Assembly: GCA_021815005.1 (NCBI GenBank)
Contig: JAKAHL010000133.1
Span: 1-6,129, forward strand
Direction: 5' to 3'
DNA: 6,129 nucleotides
Source of the DNA: Chloroflexota bacterium
GTDB taxonomy: Bacteria; Chloroflexota; Limnocylindria; Limnocylindrales; CSP1-4
Part shown: positions 1 through 5,588 of the stretch, in pieces
Layout of the letters: the number at the start of each line of letters is the position of its first letter
Position numbering within the stretch: the stretch's first letter is position 1
Position numbers and translations under genes: made by a program
Notes under the pieces: generated by a model
What the model was told of the DNA's origin: nothing
Database searches by the model: none
What the model saw: the letters and a program-made list of their open reading frames with translations, nothing else

Positions 1-118
1 GATCGAGGAGGCGCACCTGGACCCGGGGCACCTCCTGGCCGGCATCGAGCGCTTCGTGCGCGAGCGCGACGCGCGGCTGGCCCGTGTGCGGGCCGCGCTG
101 GACGCGTCGGCCGGCTGA
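1..118 (+). CDS. C-terminal fragment of an unidentified protein
   Basis: An open frame enters from the left edge (first full codon at position 2) and ends at TGA 116-118, leaving 38 residues that finish RVRAALDASAG. The peptide is charged and probably helical (RFVRERDARLARVRAAL), with a GC-rich third position like the neighbouring genes. No catalytic motif is visible and I do not recognise the family. It converges on the transaldolase gene, 140 bp away, with a hairpin between the two stops. The frame could be chance read-through in GC-rich DNA, but its codon bias and the terminator-like hairpin just downstream favour a real gene end. Confidence 0.6.
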   Translation, partial: IEEAHLDPGHLLAGIERFVRERDARLARVRAALDASAG

Positions 119-210
119 GCCCGGCGGCCGGCAACACCGGCAGTGTCGCCGCCATGCGCGGGCCGCCCCGAGGCCCACGCACGCCGCCGCTCCGCCGCAC
201 CGGGAAACGA

Positions 211-234
211 GAAGCCCGGCGCGGGCCGGGCTTC
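211..234 (-). terminator. Hairpin terminator between convergent genes
   Basis: The arms GAAGCCCGGC (211-220) and GCCGGGCTTC (225-234) pair perfectly over 10 bp around a 4-base loop. The hairpin starts 24 bases past the transaldolase stop, reading the minus strand. On that strand it is followed by TCGTTTCCC, a weak T-containing tail; on the plus strand no T-run follows. It most likely ends transaldolase transcription and may also block read-through from the gene ending at 118. A smaller 5-bp hairpin (127-131 with 137-141) lies just after that plus-strand stop. The rest of 119-258 shows nothing else. Confidence 0.7.
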
Positions 235-258
235 GTCGGTGGCTGGACGGGGGCCGCG

Positions 259-1341
259 TCAGCCCGCTGCGACCTGCCCAGCCTTCGTCTCGATCCGCCC
301 CATCAGCGAGTTCCAGGAGTCCACGAAGGCCTGGGCGCCTTTCACCTGGAGCTCGTGGCCCAGCGCGTCGATGTCGATCCCGACTGCTTCGTAGGCCGCG
401 AGCGCCGCGTCCGCGCCGGCGGGGTCGGCGGACAGCGCGCCCGGCACCGTGCCGTGGTCGGCGAAGTGGAGGAGCGTGTCCTCGGGCATCGTGTTGACCG
501 TGTGCGGCGCGGCGAGCCCGGAGATGTACAGCACGTCCGACGCGGCGGGGTCCTTGGTGCCCGTGCTCGCGAACAGCAGGCGCTGCGGGCGCGCGCCCTC
601 GTTGAGCAGCCGGCCCCAGCGGTCCGAGGCGAAGTAGGCGCGGTAGTCCGCGTATGCCTTGGCGCCGATGGCGAGCCCGAGGCCGTTCTTGAGCTCGGCC
701 GGGACCCTCGACGCGATGGCCGCGTCCCAGCGGGAGACGAAGAACGAGGCGACGGACGCGACGTAGGGCGGCAGGCCGGCGGCCACCCGACGCTCGACGC
801 CGCGGGTGTAGGCGTCCATGCAGGCCGCGTACTGGGCGGGGCTGAACAGCAGCGTCACGTTGACCGGCACGCCGTTCGCGATGGAATCCTCGATCGCCGG
901 CAGACCCTCGGGCGTGCCCGGGATCTTGATGAACAGGTTCGGGCGTCCGCCGGCCGCGTGGAGCCGGGCGGCCTCGGCGGCGGTGGCCGCGGCGTCGTAG
1001 GCGAGGAGCGGCGACACCTCGAGCGAGACGAAGCCGTCCACGCCCGCCGTCCGGTCGTGGACCGGGCGGAACAGGTCCGCGGCACGCGTGAGGTCCTCGA
1101 GGGCGAGCTCGAAGAACGTGGCCTCCGCGGAGAGGCCGCGCGAGGCGGCGGAGCGGACCGCGGCGTCATACGCGGCGGAACCGCCGATCGCCTTGTCGTA
1201 GATCGTCGGGTTGGACGTCAGGCCGGTCACCGACAGCTCCGCGATGTAGCGGGCGAGGGTCCCGGAGTCGAGCAGATCGCGGGTGATGTTGTCGAGCCAG
1301 AGGCTCTGGCCCAGGTTGTGCAGCTGGGCGGGGGCGTTCAT
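259..1341 (-). CDS. tal: Transaldolase
   Basis: A complete 360-residue transaldolase. It moves a dihydroxyacetone unit from sedoheptulose-7-phosphate to glyceraldehyde-3-phosphate in the non-oxidative pentose phosphate pathway, in the cytosol. The length and the sequence GLTSNPTIYDKAI (residues 40-52) fit the longer mycobacterial/cyanobacterial Tal type rather than the E. coli TalB length. The Schiff-base lysine is K139 in NLFIKIPGT. By eye, alignment to TalB also places D17 (LWLDNITRDLL), N44 (SNP), E108, N161/T163 (VNVTLLFSP), and S199 and R204 (ASFFVSR) at active-site positions. No key residue is missing. The ATG has a strong ribosome site ten bases upstream and no other in-frame ATG competes. 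In many actinobacteria and relatives tal sits with tkt, zwf or pgi, or is fused to pgi; here it stands alone, with no partner visible and a terminator directly behind it. The long plus-strand frame opposite it is a shadow. Confidence 0.97.
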   Translation of the reverse strand: MNAPAQLHNLGQSLWLDNITRDLLDSGTLARYIAELSVTGLTSNPTIYDKAIGGSAAYDAAVRSAASRGLSAEATFFELALEDLTRAADLFRPVHDRTAGVDGFVSLEVSPLLAYDAAATAAEAARLHAAGGRPNLFIKIPGTPEGLPAIEDSIANGVPVNVTLLFSPAQYAACMDAYTRGVERRVAAGLPPYVASVASFFVSRWDAAIASRVPAELKNGLGLAIGAKAYADYRAYFASDRWGRLLNEGARPQRLLFASTGTKDPAASDVLYISGLAAPHTVNTMPEDTLLHFADHGTVPGALSADPAGADAALAAYEAVGIDIDALGHELQVKGAQAFVDSWNSLMGRIETKAGQVAAG

Positions 1342-1351
1342 CGGGCGGTGG

Positions 1352-1359
1352 TCCTCCTT
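1352..1359 (-). promoter_or_regulatory. Strong ribosome binding site of transaldolase
   Basis: On the minus strand this reads AAGGAGGA, a near-perfect match to the 16S rRNA tail, ten bases before the ATG at 1341. It fixes the start and suggests high translation. No convincing -10/-35 pair is visible upstream: the leader runs straight into the 35-bp tandem repeats. Confidence 0.85.
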
Positions 1360-1389
1360 GATCCGCTAAGGGTCGGGCAGCGGGGCGAT

Positions 1390-1485
1390 CCGCGCAACCG
1401 GCTGTCCGCGCAACCCGCGATCGGCGCGGCCGCGCGGGGCCCGCGCAACCCGCGATCGGCGCGGCCGCGCGGGGGCCGCGCAACC
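1390..1485. repeat. 35-bp tandem repeat upstream of tal
   Basis: Two adjacent 35-bp units, 1406-1440 and 1441-1475, are identical except for the last base (C versus G). Each begins CCGCGCAACC, contains CGATCG and the 8-base palindrome GCGGCCGC, and closes with GCGCGG, the reverse complement of its first six bases, so a unit can fold on itself. Partial copies of the leading CCGCGCAACC flank the pair at 1390-1399 and 1476-1485, giving four occurrences at spacings of 16, 35 and 35. On the minus strand, in the direction of tal, the motif reads GGTTGCGCGG. Near identity points to a recent duplication or active conservation. Confidence 0.9.
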
Positions 1486-1562
1486 TCCCGGCATAGCCGT
1501 CGTCGGCGAGCCGCGTGCTGGCCCCCTGCCGTCGCGCGGTGCGGGCTGGGGTTCGGCGCCCG

Positions 1563-1715
1563 AGTCCGAACTCCGACCGCTCCATCGTCGCGATTCGGAC
1601 CTCCAGTCCGGACGGCGCCGGATTTGGGCTCCCGCGGGCTCGGCGCAGGTCGCCATTCGGACTCGTATGCAGGATGTCGACCCCGATGGGCCAGAAGTTC
1701 GGACTGCCAGTCCGG
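1563..1715. repeat. Paired 18-bp hairpin repeats, 104 bp apart
   Basis: TTCGGACCTCCAGTCCGG (1594-1611) and TTCGGACTGCCAGTCCGG (1698-1715) match at 16 of 18 bases, in the same orientation and exactly 104 bases apart. Each is an inverted repeat with arms CGGAC and GTCCG; in the second copy the stem is six pairs (CGGACT/AGTCCG) around GCC. A third TTCGGACT lies at 1656-1663, and the reverse complement AGTCCGAA lies at 1563-1570. The segment between the pair is less GC-biased than its flanks (for example around 1621-1700). The arrangement resembles the boundaries of a small repeated element, or a set of operators or RNA hairpins. Confidence 0.75.
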
Positions 1716-1716
1716 G

Positions 1717-1888
1717 GGCCGCGCGAGGGCCGCGCGAAGATCGCGCGGGCCGCGCGACGGGCGCCCGAAGATCGCGCGGGGGCCGCGCGAAGGCCGCGCG
1801 AAGATCGCGGCGGTCGCGCGGGGGCCGCGCGAGGGGCCGCCCCGGGTGCCCGTCACCGGCGGAGCCGCAACAGGAGAGGGCCGCGCGA
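1717..1888. repeat. GGCCGCGCGA array with GAAGATCGCG hairpins
   Basis: GGCCGCGCGA occurs seven times, starting at 1717, 1728, 1748, 1781, 1792, 1823 and 1879. GAAGATCGCG occurs three times, starting at 1736, 1767 and 1800. Where the two overlap (1728-1751) they form a hairpin: CGCGCGA (1731-1737), loop AGA, TCGCGCG (1741-1747), with further pairing outside across a bulge. A shorter version of the same hairpin is at 1797-1809. The spacing is irregular, unlike a CRISPR array, and there are no unique spacers of constant length. Confidence 0.8.
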
Positions 1889-1890
1889 GG

Positions 1891-1911
1891 GGCGCGCCGC
1901 AACCGCGCGCC
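1891..1911 (-). terminator. Possible hairpin terminator behind the dehydrogenase
   Basis: GGCGCGC (1891-1897) and GCGCGCC (1905-1911) form a 7-bp stem with a 7-base loop. It begins 19 bases past the dehydrogenase stop on the minus strand. No T-run follows, so it may be only one more hairpin of the repeat-rich region. Confidence 0.35.
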
Positions 1912-1930
1912 GCGCCAGCCCCGTGGCCGC

Positions 1931-2908
1931 TCAGGCCGCAGGCAGGTCCGGCTCCCCGGTGATCGCCGCCACGCTCGCCCACAACGAGCGCCGGTCGGCC
2001 GCCGACAGCCGCGTGGACGGCAGGCGGTCGAACGGGCGCCCCCGGCGATCCAGGTACAGCCGGCCCGGGGCCACCTGCTCACGCGGCGCCGCCGCCAGCC
2101 AGAGCAGCGTGTCCACGCCCTGTGCCGGCGTCCGCAGCTGCCGCCCCAGGCGCTCGCGGAACCCGGGCAGCGAGGCCGCCAGCCCCGGCGTGTCGGCCCA
2201 GCCCGGGTGCATCGCCGTCACGAGCACGCCCCGGTGCCGCAGCCGGCGTGCCCACTCGCGCATCAGGGCCACCTGGGCGCGCTTCGCCCGCGCATACGCC
2301 CGGGCCCCGTGGTACGCGCCCCGCTCGAACATCAGGTCGTCGAGCGGCAGGGCCTGGGTGTACATCCCGCCCGAGGTGACCGAGACGACCCGCGCGTCGG
2401 GGCTCTCGGAGAGGCGCGGCGCGAGGCGCGCGAGCAGCACGAACGGCCCGAGGACGATCGTGGCGAAGGTGCGCTCGGCGCCCTCGGCCGTGAGCGCCCG
2501 CTCCGCGAACATCGCGCCTGCGTTGTCCACCAGGACATCGATCCGCGGCTCGGTCGCGAGGATCGTGGCGGCGGCCGCGCGCACGGATGCGACGGACGCC
2601 ATGTCCGCCACCACCGTGGCGAGCGCGTCGTTGCCGGTCTCCCGCGCCAGCGCGTCACGCGTCGCGGCAAGGCGCCCGGCGTCGCGCCCGACGAGCACTA
2701 GGCGCGCGCCCATCGCGGCCAGCGAGCGCGCGGCCTCGCGCCCGAGGCCGGACGTCGGCCCGGTGATCACGACGGTCCGGCCCGCGAGCGACCAGCGCGA
2801 CGGGTCCTCCCAGCGGAACAGTCGCCGGCGGACGGCGTAGCCCGTGCGGGCGAACGAAGGCACGACCAGCAGCTCGAGGAGCGTGTCGGCAAGGGTCAGC
2901 GGGGTCAT
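1931..2908 (-). CDS. DHRS12-like short-chain dehydrogenase/reductase
   Basis: A 325-residue NAD(P)-dependent oxidoreductase of the SDR superfamily, substrate unknown. The Rossmann motif is TGPTSGLG (49-56), followed by NAG (129-131), strand VVSVTSGG with S179, and the catalytic pair Y205 and K209 (YARAK). The stretches SGGMYTQALPLDDL and MHPGWADTPGL (233-243) with QGVDTLLWLA (263-272) are characteristic of the DHRS12 group. The asparagine normally found in FATN-TLG of this group is isoleucine here (I151). The N-terminus carries about 40 extra residues before the Rossmann fold, as DHRS12 relatives do. I chose ATG 2908: it has GAAGGG upstream, and the longer frame to 3142 would run through the divergent promoter and into the next gene. 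An ATG at 2980 is possible but lacks a ribosome site. DHRS12-like genes often accompany flavin-oxidase/DUF1365/Cfa clusters, which fits its position opposite that operon. Confidence 0.93.
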   Translation of the reverse strand: MTPLTLADTLLELLVVPSFARTGYAVRRRLFRWEDPSRWSLAGRTVVITGPTSGLGREAARSLAAMGARLVLVGRDAGRLAATRDALARETGNDALATVVADMASVASVRAAAATILATEPRIDVLVDNAGAMFAERALTAEGAERTFATIVLGPFVLLARLAPRLSESPDARVVSVTSGGMYTQALPLDDLMFERGAYHGARAYARAKRAQVALMREWARRLRHRGVLVTAMHPGWADTPGLAASLPGFRERLGRQLRTPAQGVDTLLWLAAAPREQVAPGRLYLDRRGRPFDRLPSTRLSAADRRSLWASVAAITGEPDLPAA

Positions 2909-3010
2909 CACGCCAACCCTTCGCGCGCCGGACCCGTCCGGATCGCCCTGTCGCCCGAAGAGGAGGTCACCGGGACGCATCCGAGCACTGAGCACCGAGG
3001 AACCCACGCC
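2909..3010. promoter_or_regulatory. Divergent promoter region with inverted repeat
   Basis: These 102 bases separate two divergently transcribed genes and must hold the promoters for both. An exact inverted repeat, CCGGAC-CC-GTCCGG, sits at 2928-2941, about 20 bases from the dehydrogenase start, and is a plausible operator. No obvious -10 or -35 box can be read; the region is GC-rich throughout. GAGGAA at 2997-3002 is the likely ribosome site of the plus-strand gene. AGGAGGTCAC at 2961-2970 is a better ribosome-site match but has no start codon at useful distance, so it may be coincidence. Confidence 0.55.
2917..2922 (-). promoter_or_regulatory. Ribosome binding site deciding the dehydrogenase start
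   Basis: GAAGGG on the minus strand, eight bases before the ATG at 2908. It supports this start over the upstream in-frame ATGs at 2980 and 3142, neither of which has a comparable site. Confidence 0.6.
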
Positions 3011-3469
3011 ATGACCCGCCTCCACGAGACGATCGACACGCCGCTCGCGGCCGACGACGCCTTCGCCTTCATCGCCGACTTCGCCAATGCACGCCACTGG
3101 GACCCGGGCGTCGCCACGTCGGAGCGGCTGGGCGACGGACAAGCGGGGCTGGGCGCCCGCTACAGCCTCGGCGTCCGCATGCGGGGCAAGGTCGCCCCGA
3201 TGGAGTACCGCATCACCACCTGGGAGCCGCCGCGCCGCGTTGTGCTGACCGGCCGCGGATCCGGCGTCTCGGCCGTGGACGAGATCCGCTTCGAGCCGAC
3301 GGCTGCCGGCACGCGCATCGACTACACGGCCGACATCCGCCTCGGCGGCTGGATGCGCCTGGTTGAGCCCTTCGTCGGCGGCGCCTTCCGCAAGATCGCC
3401 ACGGACGCCCTGGGCGGCATGCAGCGCGCGCTCGACGCCCGCGCGGCGGCGAAGGCGGCCGCGCGATGA
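3011..3469 (+). CDS. SRPBCC-family (polyketide cyclase/dehydrase-like) protein
   Basis: A 152-residue protein with the START-like SRPBCC fold, which forms a deep pocket for hydrophobic ligands. The opening ([27 protein letters not shown], residues 8-34) matches the start of the polyketide cyclase/dehydrase family. It is followed by [20 protein letters not shown] (64-83) and the paired strands [20 protein letters not shown] (90-109). The last 40 residues are the long C-terminal helix, ending in an Ala/Lys/Arg tail. There is no signal peptide or membrane segment, so it should be cytosolic. Ligand and catalytic role cannot be read. It leads the lipid-modifying operon and overlaps the flavin oxidase by four bases (ATGA), so a role in binding an acyl chain or intermediate is a reasonable inference. 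GAGGAA lies eight bases before the ATG. Confidence 0.9.
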   Translation: MTRLHETIDTPLAADDAFAFIADFANARHWDPGVATSERLGDGQAGLGARYSLGVRMRGKVAPMEYRITTWEPPRRVVLTGRGSGVSAVDEIRFEPTAAGTRIDYTADIRLGGWMRLVEPFVGGAFRKIATDALGGMQRALDARAAAKAAAR

Positions 3470-4785
3470 GGGTTGCCGTCGTCGGGGCCGGCGTCAGCGG
3501 CCTCACCGCCACCTACGCGCTCCACCGCGCCGGCCACGAGGTGACGCTCTACGAGGGCGACGCCAGGCCCGGCGGGCACGTCGCCACCGTCGCGGTGGAC
3601 ACGCCGAGCGGTCCGCTCAACGTGGACACCGGGTTCATCGTCTACAACGAGCCCACCTACCCGCGGCTCGTGGGGCTGTTCAACGAGCTCGGCGTGCAGA
3701 CGCAGCGCAGCGACATGTCCTTCGGCTCGGCGTGCCGCGCGTGCGACGTCGAGTTCGGCTCGCGGGGTCTCGGCGGGTTCCTCGCCCAGCGCGACCTCCT
3801 CGCCCGCCCGTCCTACCTGCGGATGTTCCCCGACATCGCGCGGTTCTACCGCGACGCCCGCGCCGTCCTCGACGCGCCCGGCGAGACCGGCCTCACGCTG
3901 GGCGAGTACCTTGACGATCGCGGCTTCGGCCACCACTTCCGCGACCACTTCCTCGTCCCCATCACGGCGGCGGTCTGGTCCACGGCCCCCGGCCGCACGC
4001 TCGAGTACCCGGTGGACTACCTGCTCCGCTTCCTCGACAACCACGGCCTCATCGGGGTCGGCAACTCGCTGCCCTGGCGCACCGTGACCGGCGGCTCCCG
4101 CACGTACGTGGACCGGCTGGTCGCCACGCTGCCGGCGGGCGCGGTCCGCGCGGGCGACGCGGTGGCCGAGGTGCGGCGCGATGACGCCGGCGCGGAGGTC
4201 CGAACCCGCCGCGGCGCCCACGACCGGTTCGACGCGGTGGTCGTGGCCACCCACGCCGACGATGCCCTGGGGCTGCTGCGCGACGCGGACGCGGCGGAGC
4301 GCTCGGCCCTGTCCGGCTTCGAGTACAACCGCAATCAGGTGGTCCTGCACACCGACGCCTCGGTCATGCCCCGGCGGGCCGGCGCGTGGTCCAGCTGGAA
4401 CGTCCAACAGGCCGCCTGCAACCCGCCCGGCGGCGCGGTCACCATGACGTACCACATGAACCGCCTCCAGGCGCTGCCCGGTCCCACGCAGTACTTCGTC
4501 TCGATCAACCCCGGCGACGCGGTCCGCGACGAGCACGTGATCCTCGCCCGCGAGATGAGCCACCCGCTGTACACGCGCCGCCTCCTGAACTCCCAGCAGG
4601 CCCTCGGCCGGCTGCAGGGCCACCGCGCCACGTTCTACGCGGGCGCCCACCTGGGCTGGGGGTTCCACGAGGACGGCTGCCGATCGGGCTACCAGGCCGC
4701 CGACATGGTCGAGGCCGCGTCGCGGGCCGGCGGCGCCCGCAACGTCGCGCTCGTCGGCGAGCAGGCGGGCGAGCTGGTCGCATGA
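3466..4785 (+). CDS. FAD-dependent oxidoreductase, COG2907 type (flavin amine oxidase fold)
   Basis: A 439-residue flavoprotein. The FAD-binding Rossmann motif is at the extreme N-terminus ([10 protein letters not shown]7/G9/G12), and E30 ends the second strand to hold the ribose. Then come RPGGH (34-38) and [14 protein letters not shown] (53-66), typical of the COG2907 group. Further on are [16 protein letters not shown] (203-218), the second FAD-contacting strand [11 protein letters not shown] (258-268), and the C-terminal FAD motif [14 protein letters not shown] (391-404). Despite the 'amine oxidase' fold name, relatives act with Cfa-type enzymes and are linked to desaturation or oxidation of membrane fatty acids; the Rhodobacter furan-fatty-acid flavoprotein is the best known case, as I recall it. 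The length is normal and nothing is missing. It overlaps both neighbours by four bases; GAAGG sits ten bases before its ATG. It probably acts on lipid at the inner membrane face, since no membrane helix is evident. Confidence 0.95.
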   Translation: MRVAVVGAGVSGLTATYALHRAGHEVTLYEGDARPGGHVATVAVDTPSGPLNVDTGFIVYNEPTYPRLVGLFNELGVQTQRSDMSFGSACRACDVEFGSRGLGGFLAQRDLLARPSYLRMFPDIARFYRDARAVLDAPGETGLTLGEYLDDRGFGHHFRDHFLVPITAAVWSTAPGRTLEYPVDYLLRFLDNHGLIGVGNSLPWRTVTGGSRTYVDRLVATLPAGAVRAGDAVAEVRRDDAGAEVRTRRGAHDRFDAVVVATHADDALGLLRDADAAERSALSGFEYNRNQVVLHTDASVMPRRAGAWSSWNVQQAACNPPGGAVTMTYHMNRLQALPGPTQYFVSINPGDAVRDEHVILAREMSHPLYTRRLLNSQQALGRLQGHRATFYAGAHLGWGFHEDGCRSGYQAADMVEAASRAGGARNVALVGEQAGELVA

Positions 4786-5588
4786 GATCGCACCTGGTCG
4801 AGGGCACGGTCCGGCACCGCCGGGCACGGCCGGTCGAGCACGCGCTCGAGCAGGACGTGTTCTACCTCGCGCTGGACCTCGACGAGATCGACGAGGTGGC
4901 GTCCGCGCTCCGGCTCATCGGCCACAACCGGCGCAACGTGCTCGAGTTCCGCGACGCGGACCACTGGCCGGAGCCGTCGCGCGACCTCCGCGAGACGGTC
5001 CTCGCGCACCTGCGGGCGGAGGGCGAGGACCCCACCGGCTGGCGGATCACGCTGGTGACCAGCCTGCGATACCTGGGCTACGTGTTCAACCCGGCCAGCT
5101 TCTACCTCTGTCGCGACACGGCGGGCGTCCTCCGCGTGGTCATCGTGGAGGTGAGCAACACGCCCCACCTGGAGCGTCACCTCTACACGCTCCGGCCCGC
5201 GGAGGCCGGCCCCCGCTTCGTGGCCTCGATGGACAAGGACTTCTACGTCTCGCCGTTCATCGGCATGGACGGGCGCTACACGGTCCACGTCGCGGACGAG
5301 CCGGGACGTCTGCGGATCGCGATCAACGTGCGCGAGGGAGGCAAGCCCCTGCTGGCGACGAGCCTGGTGCTCACGCGGCGTCGCCTCACCAACCGCTCGC
5401 TGCTGCGGACGCTGCTGCGGCACCCGCTCATGACACAGCGGACGATCGCCCTGATCTACCTCCACGCGTGGCGGCTGTGGCGCGAGGGCGCTACCTTCCA
5501 CCGACACGGGCCGGCGGTGGCCGAGGCCCAGGCGCGGCGGGCAGCCGCGACCGCCCGGCCGGCGACGGAGAGGAGCGCCGCATCGTGA
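4782..5588 (+). CDS. DUF1365 family protein
   Basis: A 268-residue member of DUF1365, a family without an established reaction. Its hallmark motifs are all present: [17 protein letters not shown] (94-110), [14 protein letters not shown] (122-135), [16 protein letters not shown] (151-166) and the C-terminal [20 protein letters not shown] with TFHRH (214-242). The many aromatic residues and conserved histidines suggest binding of a hydrophobic substrate. The last 26 residues are a low-complexity Ala/Arg tail that also carries the next gene's ribosome site. The frame is open much further upstream, but the ATG at 4782 gives the normal family N-terminus ([19 protein letters not shown]) and creates the ATGA overlap with the flavin oxidase. 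In many bacteria this family lies between a COG2907 oxidase and a Cfa-like methyltransferase, exactly as here, so it is presumed to serve the same lipid pathway. Confidence 0.95.
   Translation: MRSHLVEGTVRHRRARPVEHALEQDVFYLALDLDEIDEVASALRLIGHNRRNVLEFRDADHWPEPSRDLRETVLAHLRAEGEDPTGWRITLVTSLRYLGYVFNPASFYLCRDTAGVLRVVIVEVSNTPHLERHLYTLRPAEAGPRFVASMDKDFYVSPFIGMDGRYTVHVADEPGRLRIAINVREGGKPLLATSLVLTRRRLTNRSLLRTLLRHPLMTQRTIALIYLHAWRLWREGATFHRHGPAVAEAQARRAAATARPATERSAAS
5567..5575 (+). promoter_or_regulatory. Ribosome binding site supporting the GTG start
   Basis: GGAGAGGAG inside the 3' end of the DUF1365 gene lies nine bases before the GTG at 5585. It supports this non-ATG start; the first in-frame ATG is codon 85, inside the conserved domain. 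Confidence 0.7.

Larger units (their letters stand above)
1342..1930. other. Gene-free, repeat-rich intergenic region
   Basis: These 589 bases lie between the transaldolase start and the dehydrogenase stop. Open frames cross them on both strands, but their products are low-complexity Arg/Pro/Gly/Ala strings with no domain, and they overlap real genes in other frames. The repeat periods (35 bp; 104 bp; 31 and 33 bp) are mostly not multiples of three, which argues against a repeat protein. The stretch splits into three zones: 35-bp tandem repeats (1390-1485), hairpin repeats of less extreme composition (1563-1715) and a GGCCGCGCGA array (1717-1888). It could be a structured leader RNA, a dispersed repeat family or a chromosomal protein-binding region; the sequence alone does not decide. 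Confidence 0.75.

Noticed and set aside
1563..1715. Insertion sequence
   Set aside because: There is no transposase reading frame and the spacing is far too short; at most this is a non-autonomous remnant.
1717..1888. CRISPR-like array
   Set aside because: The repeats are only about 10 bases, irregularly spaced and partly adjoining, with no constant-length unique spacers and no cas gene in the window.
154..1962. 602-codon open frame on the plus strand
   Set aside because: It lies antisense to transaldolase, begins and ends in non-coding repeats, and reads as Arg/Gly/Val-rich low complexity. The minus-strand frame has the complete transaldolase motifs.
1338..2082. Overlapping minus-strand open frames of 214 and 238 codons across the intergenic repeats
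   Set aside because: Both overlap the C-terminus of the dehydrogenase in other frames. Their products are Arg/Pro/Ala strings made by the GC repeats, and the repeat periods break any peptide periodicity.
1515..2840. 441- and 344-codon plus-strand frames opposite the dehydrogenase
   Set aside because: Antisense shadows of the DHRS12-like gene extended through the repeat region; no recognisable domain.
2961..2970. AGGAGGTCAC as the ribosome site of a small leader ORF
   Set aside because: No ATG, GTG or TTG follows within usable distance on the plus strand, and the gene at 3011 is better served by GAGGAA at 2997.
2909..3142. N-terminal extension of the dehydrogenase to ATG 2980 or 3142
   Set aside because: The extension shows no SDR similarity, lacks ribosome sites, and from 3142 would overlap the divergent SRPBCC gene by over 130 bases.
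3322..4827. 501-codon minus-strand frame opposite the flavin oxidase
   Set aside because: A Val/Ala/Gly/Arg-rich mirror of the GC-rich third positions in a well-supported plus-strand gene; no family motifs.
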